Positions 36,419-46,789 of a stretch of DNA of 64,000 nucleotides are shown piece by piece. Position numbers and translations under genes: made by a program. How positions within the stretch are numbered: the stretch's first letter is position 1; the number at the start of each line of letters is the position of its first letter. This DNA is from Pseudomonas izuensis (GTDB lineage Bacteria; Pseudomonadota; Gammaproteobacteria; Pseudomonadales; Pseudomonadaceae): positions 62,001 to 126,000 of the forward strand of contig NZ_WTFT01000002.1 in assembly GCF_009861505.1 (NCBI RefSeq). Direction: 5' to 3'. Under the pieces are notes generated by a model, which was given only the letters and a program-made list of their open reading frames with translations, made no database searches and had not been told where the DNA came from.

Positions 36419-37057
36419 TCACGCAGGATTGGCGCGCTTGGGCAAATACGGCGGCAAATACAACCCAAGATACGCATCAAACACCCGCATCCCTTCTTCC
36501 GCCATGCGCGCAGTGATCTGCCCATGTTGCTGCACCGAGCGCGCATAAACCCGGTCACCGAGCTCCATGGCCAGGGCAAACACATCGACATCGCTCGGCA
36601 ATTTCGGCAATTCGAAATGATGGTCGAACAGCTTGTGCATCAGGTCGCCCAGTTCAATGTCGTGCTGACGGTCGGCCTGGGTGACTTCGGTCAGGCCATG
36701 CTGGGCGAGGATCAACTGGCGGGCGGCGGCGTCTTCGCTGTAGATCGCCAGCATGCGCTGCTCCACCAATCGCGACAGATCGCGCCAGCCGCCGAGGGCT
36801 TGATGGTCGATAGGCGCTTGCAAGCAGGCGCGGAACGCAGCGTGGACGTCGGCGGTCAGGGCTTCGAGCAGGGCCGGGACGCTGGCGAAGAAGTGGTAGA
36901 CGGAAGAGGGCGGGATCTCCGCGCGCTCGGCGACGCTGTAGATCGACAGACTGGCCACGCCCTCGGCGGCCAGCAGTGTGCGGGCGGCATCGAGTATCGA
37001 GTCGATTCGGGCCTGGCTGGCTGCGCGGGGTTTGCGGGGGGTGGCGGTGCGCGTCAT
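36419..37057 (-). CDS. TetR family transcriptional regulator
   Basis: The 212-residue regulator has an N-terminal TetR helix-turn-helix (ARIDSILDAARTLLAAEGVASLSIYSVAERAEIPPSSVYHFFAS, about residues 15-58) and an uncharacterised ligand domain. The ATG at 37057 has a GGAGACTCCA site and is preferred to upstream in-frame starts, which run into a REPIN. It lies convergent to the ssu operon; its target is unknown. A TetR gene in the same place relative to ssuF is remembered from P. putida. Confidence 0.9.
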   Translation of the reverse strand: MTRTATPRKPRAASQARIDSILDAARTLLAAEGVASLSIYSVAERAEIPPSSVYHFFASVPALLEALTADVHAAFRACLQAPIDHQALGGWRDLSRLVEQRMLAIYSEDAAARQLILAQHGLTEVTQADRQHDIELGDLMHKLFDHHFELPKLPSDVDVFALAMELGDRVYARSVQQHGQITARMAEEGMRVFDAYLGLYLPPYLPKRANPA

Positions 37058-37120
37058 TGGAGTCTCCTGCGGGGCAGGGGGCATTGTAAGTGCAGGCATC
37101 TGTGTTGTCTGCCTGGACGC

Positions 37121-37184
37121 CTTCGCTGGCAAGCCAGCTCCCACAGGTTACTCACTGTCCCTGTGGGAGCTGGCTTGCCAGCGA
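37121..37184. repeat. REPIN (CTGGCTTGCCAGC type)
   Basis: Arms CTTCGCTGGCAAGCCAGCTC and complement around a short spacer, between the TetR gene start and the spuI-like gene end. Confidence 0.9.
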
Positions 37185-37203
37185 TCCGCCGAAGGCGGCC
37201 ATA

Positions 37204-37246
37204 AAAAAACGCCGCCGGCCTTATCAGCCGGCGGCGTTCCTTTTTT
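37204..37246. terminator. Terminator of spuI-like gene
   Basis: Stem ACGCCGCCGGC / GCCGGCGGCGT with A tract on one side and T tract on the other. On the minus strand it follows the stop at 37258 by a few bases. Confidence 0.9.
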
Positions 37247-37257
37247 ACTGCAGCCGC

Positions 37258-38634
37258 TTACACGGTATGCAGGTACCAGTTGTACTCAAGGTCGGAGATG
37301 GAGTGTTCGAACTCCTCCAGCTCGCTCTCTTTGCACGCGACGAAGATATCGATGTATTTCGGATCGATGTACCTGGCCATGACTTCGCTGTCGTCCAGTT
37401 CACGCAACGCATCGCGCAAGTTGTTCGGCAGGCTTTGCTCGTTCTGCTCGTAGCTGTTGCCTTCCACCGGAGCACTCGGTTCGATCTTGTTGACCAGACC
37501 ATGGTGCACGCCCGCCAGGACCGAAGCCATCAGCAGATACGGGTTGGCATCGGCGCCGGCCACACGGTGCTCCAGACGCACCGCGTCGGCGGAGCCGGTC
37601 GGAACGCGCAGGGCCACGGTGCGGTTGTCCAGGCCCCAGCTCGGAGAGTTCGGCACGTAGAACTGTGCACCGAAACGACGGTACGAGTTAACGTTCGGGC
37701 AGAGGAAAGCCATTTGTGCGGGTAGGGTCTCGAGCACACCGCCGATCGCGTGTCGCAGCGCGGCGTTCTGCTCGGGATCCTCACTGGCAAAAATATTCTT
37801 GCCGTCTTTGTCGAGAATCGAGATATGGACGTGCAGACCGTTACCCGCCTGGCCTGGGTAAGGCTTGGCCATGAAGGTGGTGTCCATTTCATGGTCGTAG
37901 GCGATGTTCTTGATCAGGCGCTTGAGCAGCACTGCATAGTCGCAGGCCTTGATCGGGTCGGCCACGTGGTGCAGGTTCACTTCGAACTGCGCCGGGGCAC
38001 TTTCCTTGACGATGGCGTCGGCCGGGATGCCTTGCTCTTTCGCACCTTCCAGAATGTCCTGGAGGCAGTCGACGTATTCGTCGAGGTCGTCGATCAGGTA
38101 GACCTGTGTCGAGTGCGGACGCTTGCCGGAAACCGGTGAGCGAGGTGGTTGCGGACGACCGTTCACGTTCTCCTGGTCGATCAGGTAGAACTCCAGTTCG
38201 AACGCGGCGCAGATGGTCAGGCCCATTTCGTCGAACTTGCGCACGACATTGGCCAGCACTTCACGCGGGTCGGCGAAGAATGGCTCGCCTTCGAGTTCGT
38301 GCATGGTCATCAACAGTTGCGCAGTCGGGCGCTTCTGCCAGGGCTCATTGCACAGGGTGTCGGGGATTGGATAGCAGATTCGGTCAGCATCACCGATGTC
38401 CAGGCCCAGACCGGTGCTTTCCACCGTCGAGCCGTTGATATCCAGAGCAAATAGAGAGGCCGGCAGGTTGATGCCTTTCTCGTAAACCTTGTGGAGGCTG
38501 GTGCGTTCGATGCGCTTGCCGCGCACCACACCATTCATATCCGCAATCAGAAGGTCAACGTACAGAACCTCAGGATGTTCCTTAAGGAACGCGTTCGCTT
38601 CGTTAAGCTGAACGGCACGCGGGGGTACCGACAT
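37258..38634 (-). CDS. spuI: Glutamine synthetase family protein (gamma-glutamylpolyamine synthetase, SpuI-like)
   Basis: The 458-residue enzyme belongs to the PuuA branch of glutamine synthetases, which glutamylate polyamines. Marks include ADMNGVVRGKRIERTSLHKVYEKG at the N-terminus, FELEFYLIDQENVNGRPQPPRSPVSGKRP, FEVNLHHVADPIKACDYAVLLKR, GLHVHISILDKDGKNIFAS and NSYRRFGAQFYVPNSPSWG. The spu locus identity rests on the neighbours spuBC and spuDEFGH. It is transcribed away from the spuA remnant and spuB. A second paralog, spuB, follows. Confidence 0.88.
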   Translation of the reverse strand: MSVPPRAVQLNEANAFLKEHPEVLYVDLLIADMNGVVRGKRIERTSLHKVYEKGINLPASLFALDINGSTVESTGLGLDIGDADRICYPIPDTLCNEPWQKRPTAQLLMTMHELEGEPFFADPREVLANVVRKFDEMGLTICAAFELEFYLIDQENVNGRPQPPRSPVSGKRPHSTQVYLIDDLDEYVDCLQDILEGAKEQGIPADAIVKESAPAQFEVNLHHVADPIKACDYAVLLKRLIKNIAYDHEMDTTFMAKPYPGQAGNGLHVHISILDKDGKNIFASEDPEQNAALRHAIGGVLETLPAQMAFLCPNVNSYRRFGAQFYVPNSPSWGLDNRTVALRVPTGSADAVRLEHRVAGADANPYLLMASVLAGVHHGLVNKIEPSAPVEGNSYEQNEQSLPNNLRDALRELDDSEVMARYIDPKYIDIFVACKESELEEFEHSISDLEYNWYLHTV

Positions 38635-38912
38635 GATGCAACACCTTTGTTGTTAAAAATATCAATCATTGATCTTTTCTGGTTTCAGTCAACCCGAACG
38701 GCCTGCCGAAGTCAAGCGAGGCCTTATGTGCCCTGAAAAAGCGCCATGAGGGCATTTATGGGGCACTTTGGGGCATTTTTTTGTTCTCGAGAGACATGGC
38801 TCCAGCACGTTTGAGCGGACCGTGTTGTATTTTTTACGGGGGTGTTGTGTAAAAAAATGAACAAGGCTAAGCTCGAATCAAACCCATAACAGCAATAATA
38901 CCGGGGTGCTTC
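38635..38912. other. Intergenic region spuI / spuA remnant
   Basis: This 278-base divergent space is AT-rich near spuI and holds two copies of a G-rich run (GGGCATTTATGGGGCAC and GGGGCATTTTTTT) near 38753-38782. I looked for a sigma54 element there and the spacing does not fit. No gene is seen. Confidence 0.4.
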
Positions 38913-39221
38913 ATGTCTCGCCTGCCGTTAATCGGCGTCACCGCCTGCTCTACGCAGAACGGTCGGCATGCTTATCACATCAGTGGCGACATTTACGCCA
39001 ACACTGTAGCCGCTGCGGCTTCGAGCCTGTCGGTGATCCGTGTTTCCCAGGCGGTCAGACCCTCCCTGTCCGATATTCTGGACGGCCCTGATGGCACACC
39101 CATTACGGTTACTCCATTCAATATAGAACCGATTCACAATAGCGGCTCAGCCATCGTGCAGAGTACCGTTGGCGGTTGCGCACGCCCGACGTTTACCGGG
39201 CTGTCCGGAAAACCACGGTAG
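38913..39221 (+). pseudogene. spuA: Truncated remnant of spuA (gamma-glutamyl-GABA hydrolase, class I amidotransferase)
   Basis: A 102-codon frame starts with MSRLPLIGVTACS and keeps HAYHISGDIYANTVAAAA and DILDGPDGTPITVTPFNIEPIHNSGSA. These match the N-terminal part of SpuA/PuuD hydrolases, which begin with MSRLPLIGVT and continue with a DGxLxTGSPxNVEP block. The reading stops at 39221, before the family's GICRG nucleophile (Cys) and the His-Glu of the catalytic triad, which are missing. It occupies the exact spuA position between spuI and spuB. The match is from memory of the family. A small novel protein is an alternative but less likely. Confidence 0.75.
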
Positions 39222-39311
39222 CCTGTGCCAGACACGCATTTCAACGCGACGCCGATGCGTCAAACATCGCCTGACACACAACGTCAGGAAACTCAAAGCC
39301 TAGAGGCATTT

Positions 39312-40670
39312 ATGAGTAACAACCTCGACCAGCTCACCGATTGGTTGAAAAACCACAAGATCACAGAAGTCGAATGCATGATCGCTGACTTGACCGGGAT
39401 TACCCGGGGCAAGATTTCGCCGACCAACAAATTCATCGCCGAAAAAGGCATGCGTCTGCCAGAAAGCGTGCTGTTGCAGACCGTGACCGGCGATTACGTC
39501 GAAGACGACATCTATTACGAACTGCTCGACCCGGCCGACATCGACATGATCTGCCGTCCCGACCAGAGCGCGGTGTATCTGGTGCCATGGGCTATCGAGC
39601 CGACCGCCATCGTCATCCACGATACCTACGACAAACAGGGCAACCCGATTGAGCTGTCGCCGCGCAACGTGCTCAAGAAAGTCCTGAAGCTCTATGCCGA
39701 CAAAGGCTGGCAGCCAATCGTGGCGCCGGAAATGGAGTTCTACCTGACCAAGCGCAGCGACGACCCGGATTATCCGCTGCAACCGCCGATCGGCCGCTCC
39801 GGTCGCCCGGAAATCGGTCGCCAGTCGTTCTCCATCGAAGCGGCGAACGAATTCGATCCGCTGTTCGAAGATGTCTACGACTGGTGCGAACTGCAGGACC
39901 TGGACCTCGACACGCTGATCCACGAGGACGGCACGGCGCAGATGGAAATCAACTTCCGTCATGGCGATGCCCTGTCCCTGGCCGACCAGATCCTGGTGTT
40001 CAAGCGCACCATGCGCGAAGCCGCGCTCAAGCATGATGTGGCCGCGACCTTCATGGCCAAGCCGATGACCGGCGAGCCGGGCAGTGCCATGCACTTGCAC
40101 CAGAGCATCATCGACATGGAGACCGGCAAGAACATCTTCTCCAATGAAGACGGGACCATGAGCCAGTTGTTCCTGCACCACATCGGTGGCTTGCAGAAGC
40201 TCATCCCCGAGCTGTTGCCACTGTTCGCTCCCAACGTGAACTCGTTCCGCCGCTTCCTGCCGGACACCTCGGCACCGGTGAACGTGGAGTGGGGCGAAGA
40301 AAACCGCACCGTGGGCCTGCGGGTACCGGATGCGGGGCCGCAAAACCGTCGGGTGGAAAACCGCCTGCCGGGCGCCGATGCCAACCCGTACCTGGCGATT
40401 GCCGCGAGCCTGCTCTGCGGTTACATCGGCATGGTCGAAGGCCTGAACCCAAGTGCGCCGGTGGTGGGCCGTGGCTATGAACGCCGCAACCTGCGACTGC
40501 CACTGACCATCGAAGATGCGCTGGAACGCATGGAACACAGCTCAACCATCGAGAAGTACCTGGGCAAAAATTTCATCACTGGCTACGTCGCGGTCAAGCG
40601 GGCCGAGCATGAAAACTTCAAGCGCGTCATCAGTTCGTGGGAACGGGAATTCCTGCTGTTTGCCGTCTGA
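39312..40670 (+). CDS. spuB: Glutamine synthetase family protein (gamma-glutamylpolyamine synthetase, SpuB-like)
   Basis: The 452-residue enzyme is a paralog of the spuI product. Features: MIADLTGITRGKISPTNKF, APEMEFYLTKRSDDPDYPLQPPIGRSGR, AQMEINFRHGDALSLADQILVFKRT, GSAMHLHQSIIDMETGKNIF and NVEWGEENRTVGLRVPDA. It is expected to attach glutamate to putrescine or spermidine in polyamine breakdown. MSNNLDQL at 39312 has GAGGCA upstream and gives the family length; an earlier in-frame start at 39225 is rejected. spuC follows 58 bp later. Confidence 0.9.
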   Translation: MSNNLDQLTDWLKNHKITEVECMIADLTGITRGKISPTNKFIAEKGMRLPESVLLQTVTGDYVEDDIYYELLDPADIDMICRPDQSAVYLVPWAIEPTAIVIHDTYDKQGNPIELSPRNVLKKVLKLYADKGWQPIVAPEMEFYLTKRSDDPDYPLQPPIGRSGRPEIGRQSFSIEAANEFDPLFEDVYDWCELQDLDLDTLIHEDGTAQMEINFRHGDALSLADQILVFKRTMREAALKHDVAATFMAKPMTGEPGSAMHLHQSIIDMETGKNIFSNEDGTMSQLFLHHIGGLQKLIPELLPLFAPNVNSFRRFLPDTSAPVNVEWGEENRTVGLRVPDAGPQNRRVENRLPGADANPYLAIAASLLCGYIGMVEGLNPSAPVVGRGYERRNLRLPLTIEDALERMEHSSTIEKYLGKNFITGYVAVKRAEHENFKRVISSWEREFLLFAV

Positions 40671-40728
40671 TGCGCTGGGCGCCGTCGATATCGGGCGGCG
40701 CTTTCACCTGATTTTTTAGGAGATCCGT

Positions 40729-42093
40729 ATGACCAACAAGAACCCGCAAACCCGTGAATGGCAAACCCTGAGCAGCGATCACCACCTGGCCCCGTTCAGC
40801 GACTTCAAGCAGCTGAAAGAGAAAGGCCCGCGGATCATCACCAACGCCAAGGGCGTTTATCTGTGGGACAGCGAAGGTAACCAGATCCTCGACGGCATGG
40901 CCGGCCTGTGGTGCGTGGCGATCGGTTACGGTCGTGATGAACTGGCCGATGCCGCCAGCAAGCAAATGCGCGAACTGCCGTATTACAACCTGTTCTTCCA
41001 GACCGCTCACCCGCCGGTACTGGAACTGGCCAAGGCCATCGCCGACATCGCGCCAGAAGGCATGAACCATGTGTTCTTCACCGGTTCCGGCTCCGAAGGC
41101 AACGACACCATGCTGCGTATGGTCCGCCACTACTGGGCGATCAAGGGCCAGCCGAAGAAGAAAGTCATCATCAGCCGCAAGAACGGCTATCACGGTTCCA
41201 CCGTGGCCGGCGCGAGCCTGGGCGGCATGACCTACATGCACGAACAGGGCGACTTGCCGATTCCGGGCATCGTCCACATCGCCCAGCCGTACTGGTTCGC
41301 TGAAGGCGGCGACATGACGCCGGAAGAGTTCGGCATCTGGGCAGCCAATCAGCTGGAAGAGAAGATTCTGGAAGTCGGCGTCGACAACGTCGGTGCCTTT
41401 ATTGCCGAGCCGATCCAGGGCGCCGGTGGCGTGATCATTCCGCCAGACAGCTACTGGCCGCGCATCAAGGAAATCCTCGCCAAGTACGACATCCTGTTCG
41501 TCGCCGACGAAGTGATCTGTGGTTTCGGTCGCACCGGTGAGTGGTTCGGCAGCGATTTCTACGACCTCAAGCCCGACATGATGACCATCGCCAAAGGCCT
41601 GACCTCCGGCTACATCCCGATGGGTGGCCTGATTGTGCGTGATGAAGTGGTCGAAGTACTCAACGAAGGCGGTGACTTCAACCACGGCTTCACCTACTCC
41701 GGTCACCCGGTCGCAGCCGCTGTGGGTCTGGAAAACATCCGTATCCTGCGCGACGAAAAAATTGTCGAGCGCGTGAAATCGGAAACGGCACCGTATTTGC
41801 AGAAACGTCTGCGGGAGCTGAACGATCACCCGTTGGTGGGCGAAGTTCGTGGGGTGGGTCTGTTGGGGGCCATCGAACTGGTCCAGGACAAGGCCACGCG
41901 CAAGCGTTATGAAGGCAAGGGCGTCGGCATGATCTGCCGGCAATTCTGCTTCGATAACGGGCTGATCATGCGTGCCGTGGGGGACACCATGATCATCGCG
42001 CCGCCGCTGGTGATCAGCAAAGAGGAAATCGATGAGCTGGTGGCCAAGGCGCGCAAGTGCCTGGACCTGACCCTGAGTGCACTGCAGGGCTAA
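40729..42093 (+). CDS. spuC: Putrescine/polyamine aminotransferase SpuC
   Basis: The 454-residue class-III aminotransferase transfers the amino group of putrescine or related amines to pyruvate. The PLP lysine is K289 in [38 protein letters not shown] and [18 protein letters not shown] are strong family segments, and [17 protein letters not shown] is the PLP-holding Asp region. AGGAGA precedes the ATG. Confidence 0.95.
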   Translation: MTNKNPQTREWQTLSSDHHLAPFSDFKQLKEKGPRIITNAKGVYLWDSEGNQILDGMAGLWCVAIGYGRDELADAASKQMRELPYYNLFFQTAHPPVLELAKAIADIAPEGMNHVFFTGSGSEGNDTMLRMVRHYWAIKGQPKKKVIISRKNGYHGSTVAGASLGGMTYMHEQGDLPIPGIVHIAQPYWFAEGGDMTPEEFGIWAANQLEEKILEVGVDNVGAFIAEPIQGAGGVIIPPDSYWPRIKEILAKYDILFVADEVICGFGRTGEWFGSDFYDLKPDMMTIAKGLTSGYIPMGGLIVRDEVVEVLNEGGDFNHGFTYSGHPVAAAVGLENIRILRDEKIVERVKSETAPYLQKRLRELNDHPLVGEVRGVGLLGAIELVQDKATRKRYEGKGVGMICRQFCFDNGLIMRAVGDTMIIAPPLVISKEEIDELVAKARKCLDLTLSALQG

Positions 42094-42262
42094 GTGCTAG
42101 GCTCTGAGCGGGAGTATGAAACTTTCGCTCAGCGTCGCCATAAAGGGCGGCCTTTCCTTGAAAGACCGCCTCGGATCTTGCCAGACTAGCCGCGGTTCCA
42201 GTTGTCCGGGTTCGGCCGCTGAACAAAGTGGTTCAAAAAAAGAAAAATTTGGAGCATGACGC

Positions 42263-43372
42263 ATGAAGGCATTAGGTAAAAAGCTTGCTGGCAAGACTCT
42301 GCTCGCCCTGTCCATTGCGGGCATGATGGCGGGCGCAGTACACGCGGACGACAAGGTGTTGCACGTTTACAACTGGTCCGACTACATCGCTCCGGACACC
42401 ATCGCGAACTTCGAGAAAGAGTCCGGGATCAAGGTGGTCTACGACGTATTCGACAGCAACGAAACCCTGGAAGCCAAACTGCTGGCGGGCAAGTCCGGCT
42501 ACGACGTGGTCGTACCGTCGAACAACTTCCTGGCCAAGCAGATCAAGGCCGGCGTCTATCAGGAGCTGGACCAGTCCAAGCTGCCTAACTGGAAAAACCT
42601 GAACCAGGACCTGCTCAAGGCCGTTTCGGTCAGCGACCCTGGCAACAAGCACGCCTTCCCGTATATGTGGGGCTCGATCGGCATCGGCTACAACCCGGAG
42701 AAGGTCAAGGCTGCGCTGGGCGTGGACACCATCGATTCCTGGGACGTCCTGCTCAAGCCGGAAAACATCGCCAAGCTCAAGGGTTGCGGTGTGAGCTTCC
42801 TCGATTCGCCGACCGAAATGCTCCCGGTCGCGCTGCACTACCTGGGCCTGCCAACCGACAGCCAGAAGAAAGAAGACATCAAGAAAGCCGAGGATCTGTT
42901 CCTCAAGATTCGTCCATCGATCACCTATTTCCACTCGTCCAAGTACATCTCCGACCTGGCCAACGGCAACATCTGCGTAGCCGTCGGCTACTCGGGTGAC
43001 GTGCAGCAGGCCAAGTCCCGTGCCGCCGAAGCCGGTGACAAGGTGAAAGTCAGCTACGCCATTCCGAAAGAAGGTGCGGGCAGCTTCTTCGACATGGTTG
43101 CCATTCCCAAGGATGCCGAGAACGTCGAAGGCGCCTACAAGTTCATGACCTTCCTGCAGAAGCCTGAAGTCATGGCCGGTATCACCAACGCCGTACGCTT
43201 CCCGAACGGCAACGCCGCTGCAACACCTCTGGTGGAGAAAGACATCACCAGCGATCCAGGCATCTACCCGCCGGCCGACGTGCAGGCCAAGTTGTATGCC
43301 ATCGCCGACCTGCCAGCGGCGACCCAGCGTGAAATGACCCGCAGCTGGACCAAAATCAAATCCGGTAAATAA
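42263..43372 (+). CDS. spuD: Polyamine ABC transporter binding protein SpuD
   Basis: The 369-residue precursor has a signal peptide ending [22 protein letters not shown] and is a PotF-type periplasmic protein. Conserved parts are [38 protein letters not shown] and [26 protein letters not shown]. In P. aeruginosa SpuD prefers putrescine and SpuE spermidine. The 169-base space after spuC is ordinary. A paired hairpin follows the stop before spuE. Confidence 0.93.
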   Translation: MKALGKKLAGKTLLALSIAGMMAGAVHADDKVLHVYNWSDYIAPDTIANFEKESGIKVVYDVFDSNETLEAKLLAGKSGYDVVVPSNNFLAKQIKAGVYQELDQSKLPNWKNLNQDLLKAVSVSDPGNKHAFPYMWGSIGIGYNPEKVKAALGVDTIDSWDVLLKPENIAKLKGCGVSFLDSPTEMLPVALHYLGLPTDSQKKEDIKKAEDLFLKIRPSITYFHSSKYISDLANGNICVAVGYSGDVQQAKSRAAEAGDKVKVSYAIPKEGAGSFFDMVAIPKDAENVEGAYKFMTFLQKPEVMAGITNAVRFPNGNAAATPLVEKDITSDPGIYPPADVQAKLYAIADLPAATQREMTRSWTKIKSGK

Positions 43373-43390
43373 GCCGGTTTGATGCAATAG

Positions 43391-43425
43391 CCTGTTGTCG
43401 TCATCCAGGTGATGGCGACAACAGG
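43391..43425 (+). promoter_or_regulatory. Strong hairpin between spuD and spuE
   Basis: CCTGTTGTCG / CGACAACAGG form a perfect 10-bp stem whose inner part can pair further (TCATC/GATGG-like). There is no T tract, so it resembles an mRNA-stabilising or processing hairpin after a highly expressed binding-protein gene more than a terminator. Confidence 0.6.
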
Positions 43426-43517
43426 TTGAATTAAATGACAAAAGTTTTGCTGGAACGGTTTTTCGAGGGTAAGTTGCGCGCCGGTTTTGTTGCTGGGCAA
43501 TCACGGTTGTCATGTAA

Positions 43518-44657
<1,140 letters not shown>

Positions 44658-44729
44658 CTTCAAGGCTCAAACTATCCAAAGTTGGCTCACCTTGAGCGAA
44701 CTGCACTCTTTTTTTTGGGAGTTTCGTAA

Positions 44730-45872
44730 ATGGCAGTTGCCTCCGGCGCCTATAAGAAAGCCCTCGAGGGCGACCAGTCACCTAAGCAGGTGCTGGTCAA
44801 AATCGACCGGGTCACGAAGAAGTTCGACGAGACGATTGCCGTGGACGATGTGTCCCTGGAAATCAAGAAAGGCGAAATCTTCGCCTTGCTCGGCGGTTCG
44901 GGATCGGGCAAATCGACCTTGCTGCGCATGCTCGCAGGTTTCGAACGGCCCACGGAGGGGCGCATCTTCCTCGATGGCGTAGACATCACCGACATGCCGC
45001 CCTACGAGCGGCCGATCAACATGATGTTCCAGTCCTACGCCCTGTTCCCGCACATGACCGTGGCACAGAACATCGCCTTCGGCCTCAAGCAGGACAAGCT
45101 GCCCGCCGCTGAAATCGATGCGCGAGTGGCCGATATGCTCAAGCTGGTGCAGATGAGCCAGTACGCCAAGCGCAAGCCGCATCAGTTGTCCGGCGGCCAG
45201 CGTCAACGTGTGGCCCTGGCCCGTTCGCTGGCCAAGCGGCCGAAGTTGCTGCTGCTCGATGAGCCGATGGGCGCACTGGACAAGAAGCTGCGTTCGCAAA
45301 TGCAGCTGGAGCTGGTGGAGATCATCGAGCGCGTCGGAGTAACCTGCGTCATGGTGACCCACGACCAGGAAGAGGCCATGACCATGGCCGAGCGCATCGC
45401 GATCATGCACCTGGGCTGGATCGCCCAGATCGGCAGCCCGATCGACATCTACGAAACCCCGACCAGTCGCCTGGTCTGCGAATTCATCGGTAACGTCAAC
45501 ATCTTCGACGGCGAAGTGATTGACGACGCCGAAGGCCACGCGACCATCACCTGCAAGGACCTGGACCGCCAGATCTACGTGGGCCACGGCATCAGCACCT
45601 CGGTGCAGGATAAATCCGTGACCTACGCGATCCGTCCGGAAAAACTGATCGTGACCCCGACCCAGCCGACCTGCGAATACAACTGGTCCAGCGGCAAGGT
45701 GCACGACATCGCCTACCTGGGCGGGCACTCGGTGTTCTACGTCGAACTGCCGAGCGGCAAGATCGTCCAGTCCTTCGTCGCCAACGCCGAACGCCGCGGC
45801 ACACGTCCGACCTGGGGTGACCAGGTCTACGTGTACTGGGAAGACGACAGCGGCGTGGTACTTCGCTCATGA
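44730..45872 (+). CDS. spuF: Polyamine ABC transporter ATPase SpuF
   Basis: The 380-residue PotG-type ATPase has Walker A GGSGSGKSTLLRMLAGF near residue 54, the signature LSGGQRQRVALARSL near 154, Walker B LLLLDEPMGALDKKLR and a C-terminal TOBE regulatory domain (about 290-380). It powers SpuGH. Its stop overlaps the spuG start (ATGA). Confidence 0.95.
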   Translation: MAVASGAYKKALEGDQSPKQVLVKIDRVTKKFDETIAVDDVSLEIKKGEIFALLGGSGSGKSTLLRMLAGFERPTEGRIFLDGVDITDMPPYERPINMMFQSYALFPHMTVAQNIAFGLKQDKLPAAEIDARVADMLKLVQMSQYAKRKPHQLSGGQRQRVALARSLAKRPKLLLLDEPMGALDKKLRSQMQLELVEIIERVGVTCVMVTHDQEEAMTMAERIAIMHLGWIAQIGSPIDIYETPTSRLVCEFIGNVNIFDGEVIDDAEGHATITCKDLDRQIYVGHGISTSVQDKSVTYAIRPEKLIVTPTQPTCEYNWSSGKVHDIAYLGGHSVFYVELPSGKIVQSFVANAERRGTRPTWGDQVYVYWEDDSGVVLRS

Positions 45873-46789
45873 ACATGCGCAAACTCAAACGCCGCCTCAA
45901 TCGAATAATTCCCGGTGGCCGTCAGCTGGTCATCGGGGTTCCCTTCATCTGGTTGTTCATGTTCTTCATGTTGCCGTTCTTCATCGTCCTGAAGATCAGC
46001 TTCGCCGAAGCCGACGTGGCCATTCCGCCGTACACCGAGATCTACAACTACGCCGAGCAGAAGCTGCAGATTCTGTTGAACCTGGGCAACTACTCGATGC
46101 TGGCCGGCGACGAGTTGTACATCGCCGCGTACTTTGGCTCGTTGAAGATGGCGTTTTTCAGCACCATCCTCTGCCTGCTGATCGGCTACCCGATGGCCTA
46201 CGCCATCGCCAGTGCCCGCAAAGAGCTGCAAACGGTGCTGGTGCTACTGATCATGATGCCGACCTGGACCGCGATCCTGATCCGCGTCTACGCGTGGATG
46301 GGCATTCTCAGCAACAACGGTCTGCTTAACGGCTTCCTGATGAGCATGGGCTGGATCAATGAGCCGCTGCAGATCCTCAACACCAACCTGGCGGTTTATA
46401 TCGGTGTGGTTTATTCCTACCTGCCGTTCATGATCCTGCCGCTGTACGCCAACCTGGTGAAGCACGATCACAGCTTGCTGGAAGCCGCGTCGGACCTGGG
46501 TTCGAGCACCTTCAACAGCTTCTGGAAGATCACCATCCCGTTGTCCAAGAACGGCATCATCGCCGGCTGCATGCTGGTGTTCATCCCGGTGGTGGGTGAG
46601 TTCGTGATCCCGGAACTGCTCGGCGGCCCGGAAACCCTGATGATCGGTAAAGTGCTCTGGCAAGAGTTCTTCAACAACCGTGACTGGCCGGTGGCGTCTG
46701 CCCTGGCGGTGGTGATGCTGGCGATCCTGATTGTGCCGATCATCCTGTTCAACCGCAGTCAGGCCAAGGAAATGGAGGGTAAAGAATGA
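45869..46789 (+). CDS. spuG: Polyamine ABC transporter permease SpuG
   Basis: The 306-residue inner-membrane permease is PotH-like. It has an N-terminal helix (LFMFFMLPFFIVLKISFAEA), a second long hydrophobic core and the EAA loop EAASDLGSSTFNSFWKITIPLSKNGIIAG near residue 208 that docks on SpuF. Start and stop overlap the neighbours by 4 nt each, so spuFGH are tightly coupled. Confidence 0.94.
   Translation: MNMRKLKRRLNRIIPGGRQLVIGVPFIWLFMFFMLPFFIVLKISFAEADVAIPPYTEIYNYAEQKLQILLNLGNYSMLAGDELYIAAYFGSLKMAFFSTILCLLIGYPMAYAIASARKELQTVLVLLIMMPTWTAILIRVYAWMGILSNNGLLNGFLMSMGWINEPLQILNTNLAVYIGVVYSYLPFMILPLYANLVKHDHSLLEAASDLGSSTFNSFWKITIPLSKNGIIAGCMLVFIPVVGEFVIPELLGGPETLMIGKVLWQEFFNNRDWPVASALAVVMLAILIVPIILFNRSQAKEMEGKE

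Noticed and set aside
38753..38785. Sigma54 promoter in the spuI/spuA region
   Set aside because: GGGGCAC and GGGGCA look like the two elements but the GG-to-GC spacing is off by one base.
39300..40538. Long minus-strand frame across spuB
   Set aside because: Same shadow effect; no family recognised and the plus-strand gene is well supported.
42094..42262. Terminator after spuC
   Set aside because: Short stems (for example GGCGG..CCGCC) occur but with mismatches and no T tract, so it is not called.
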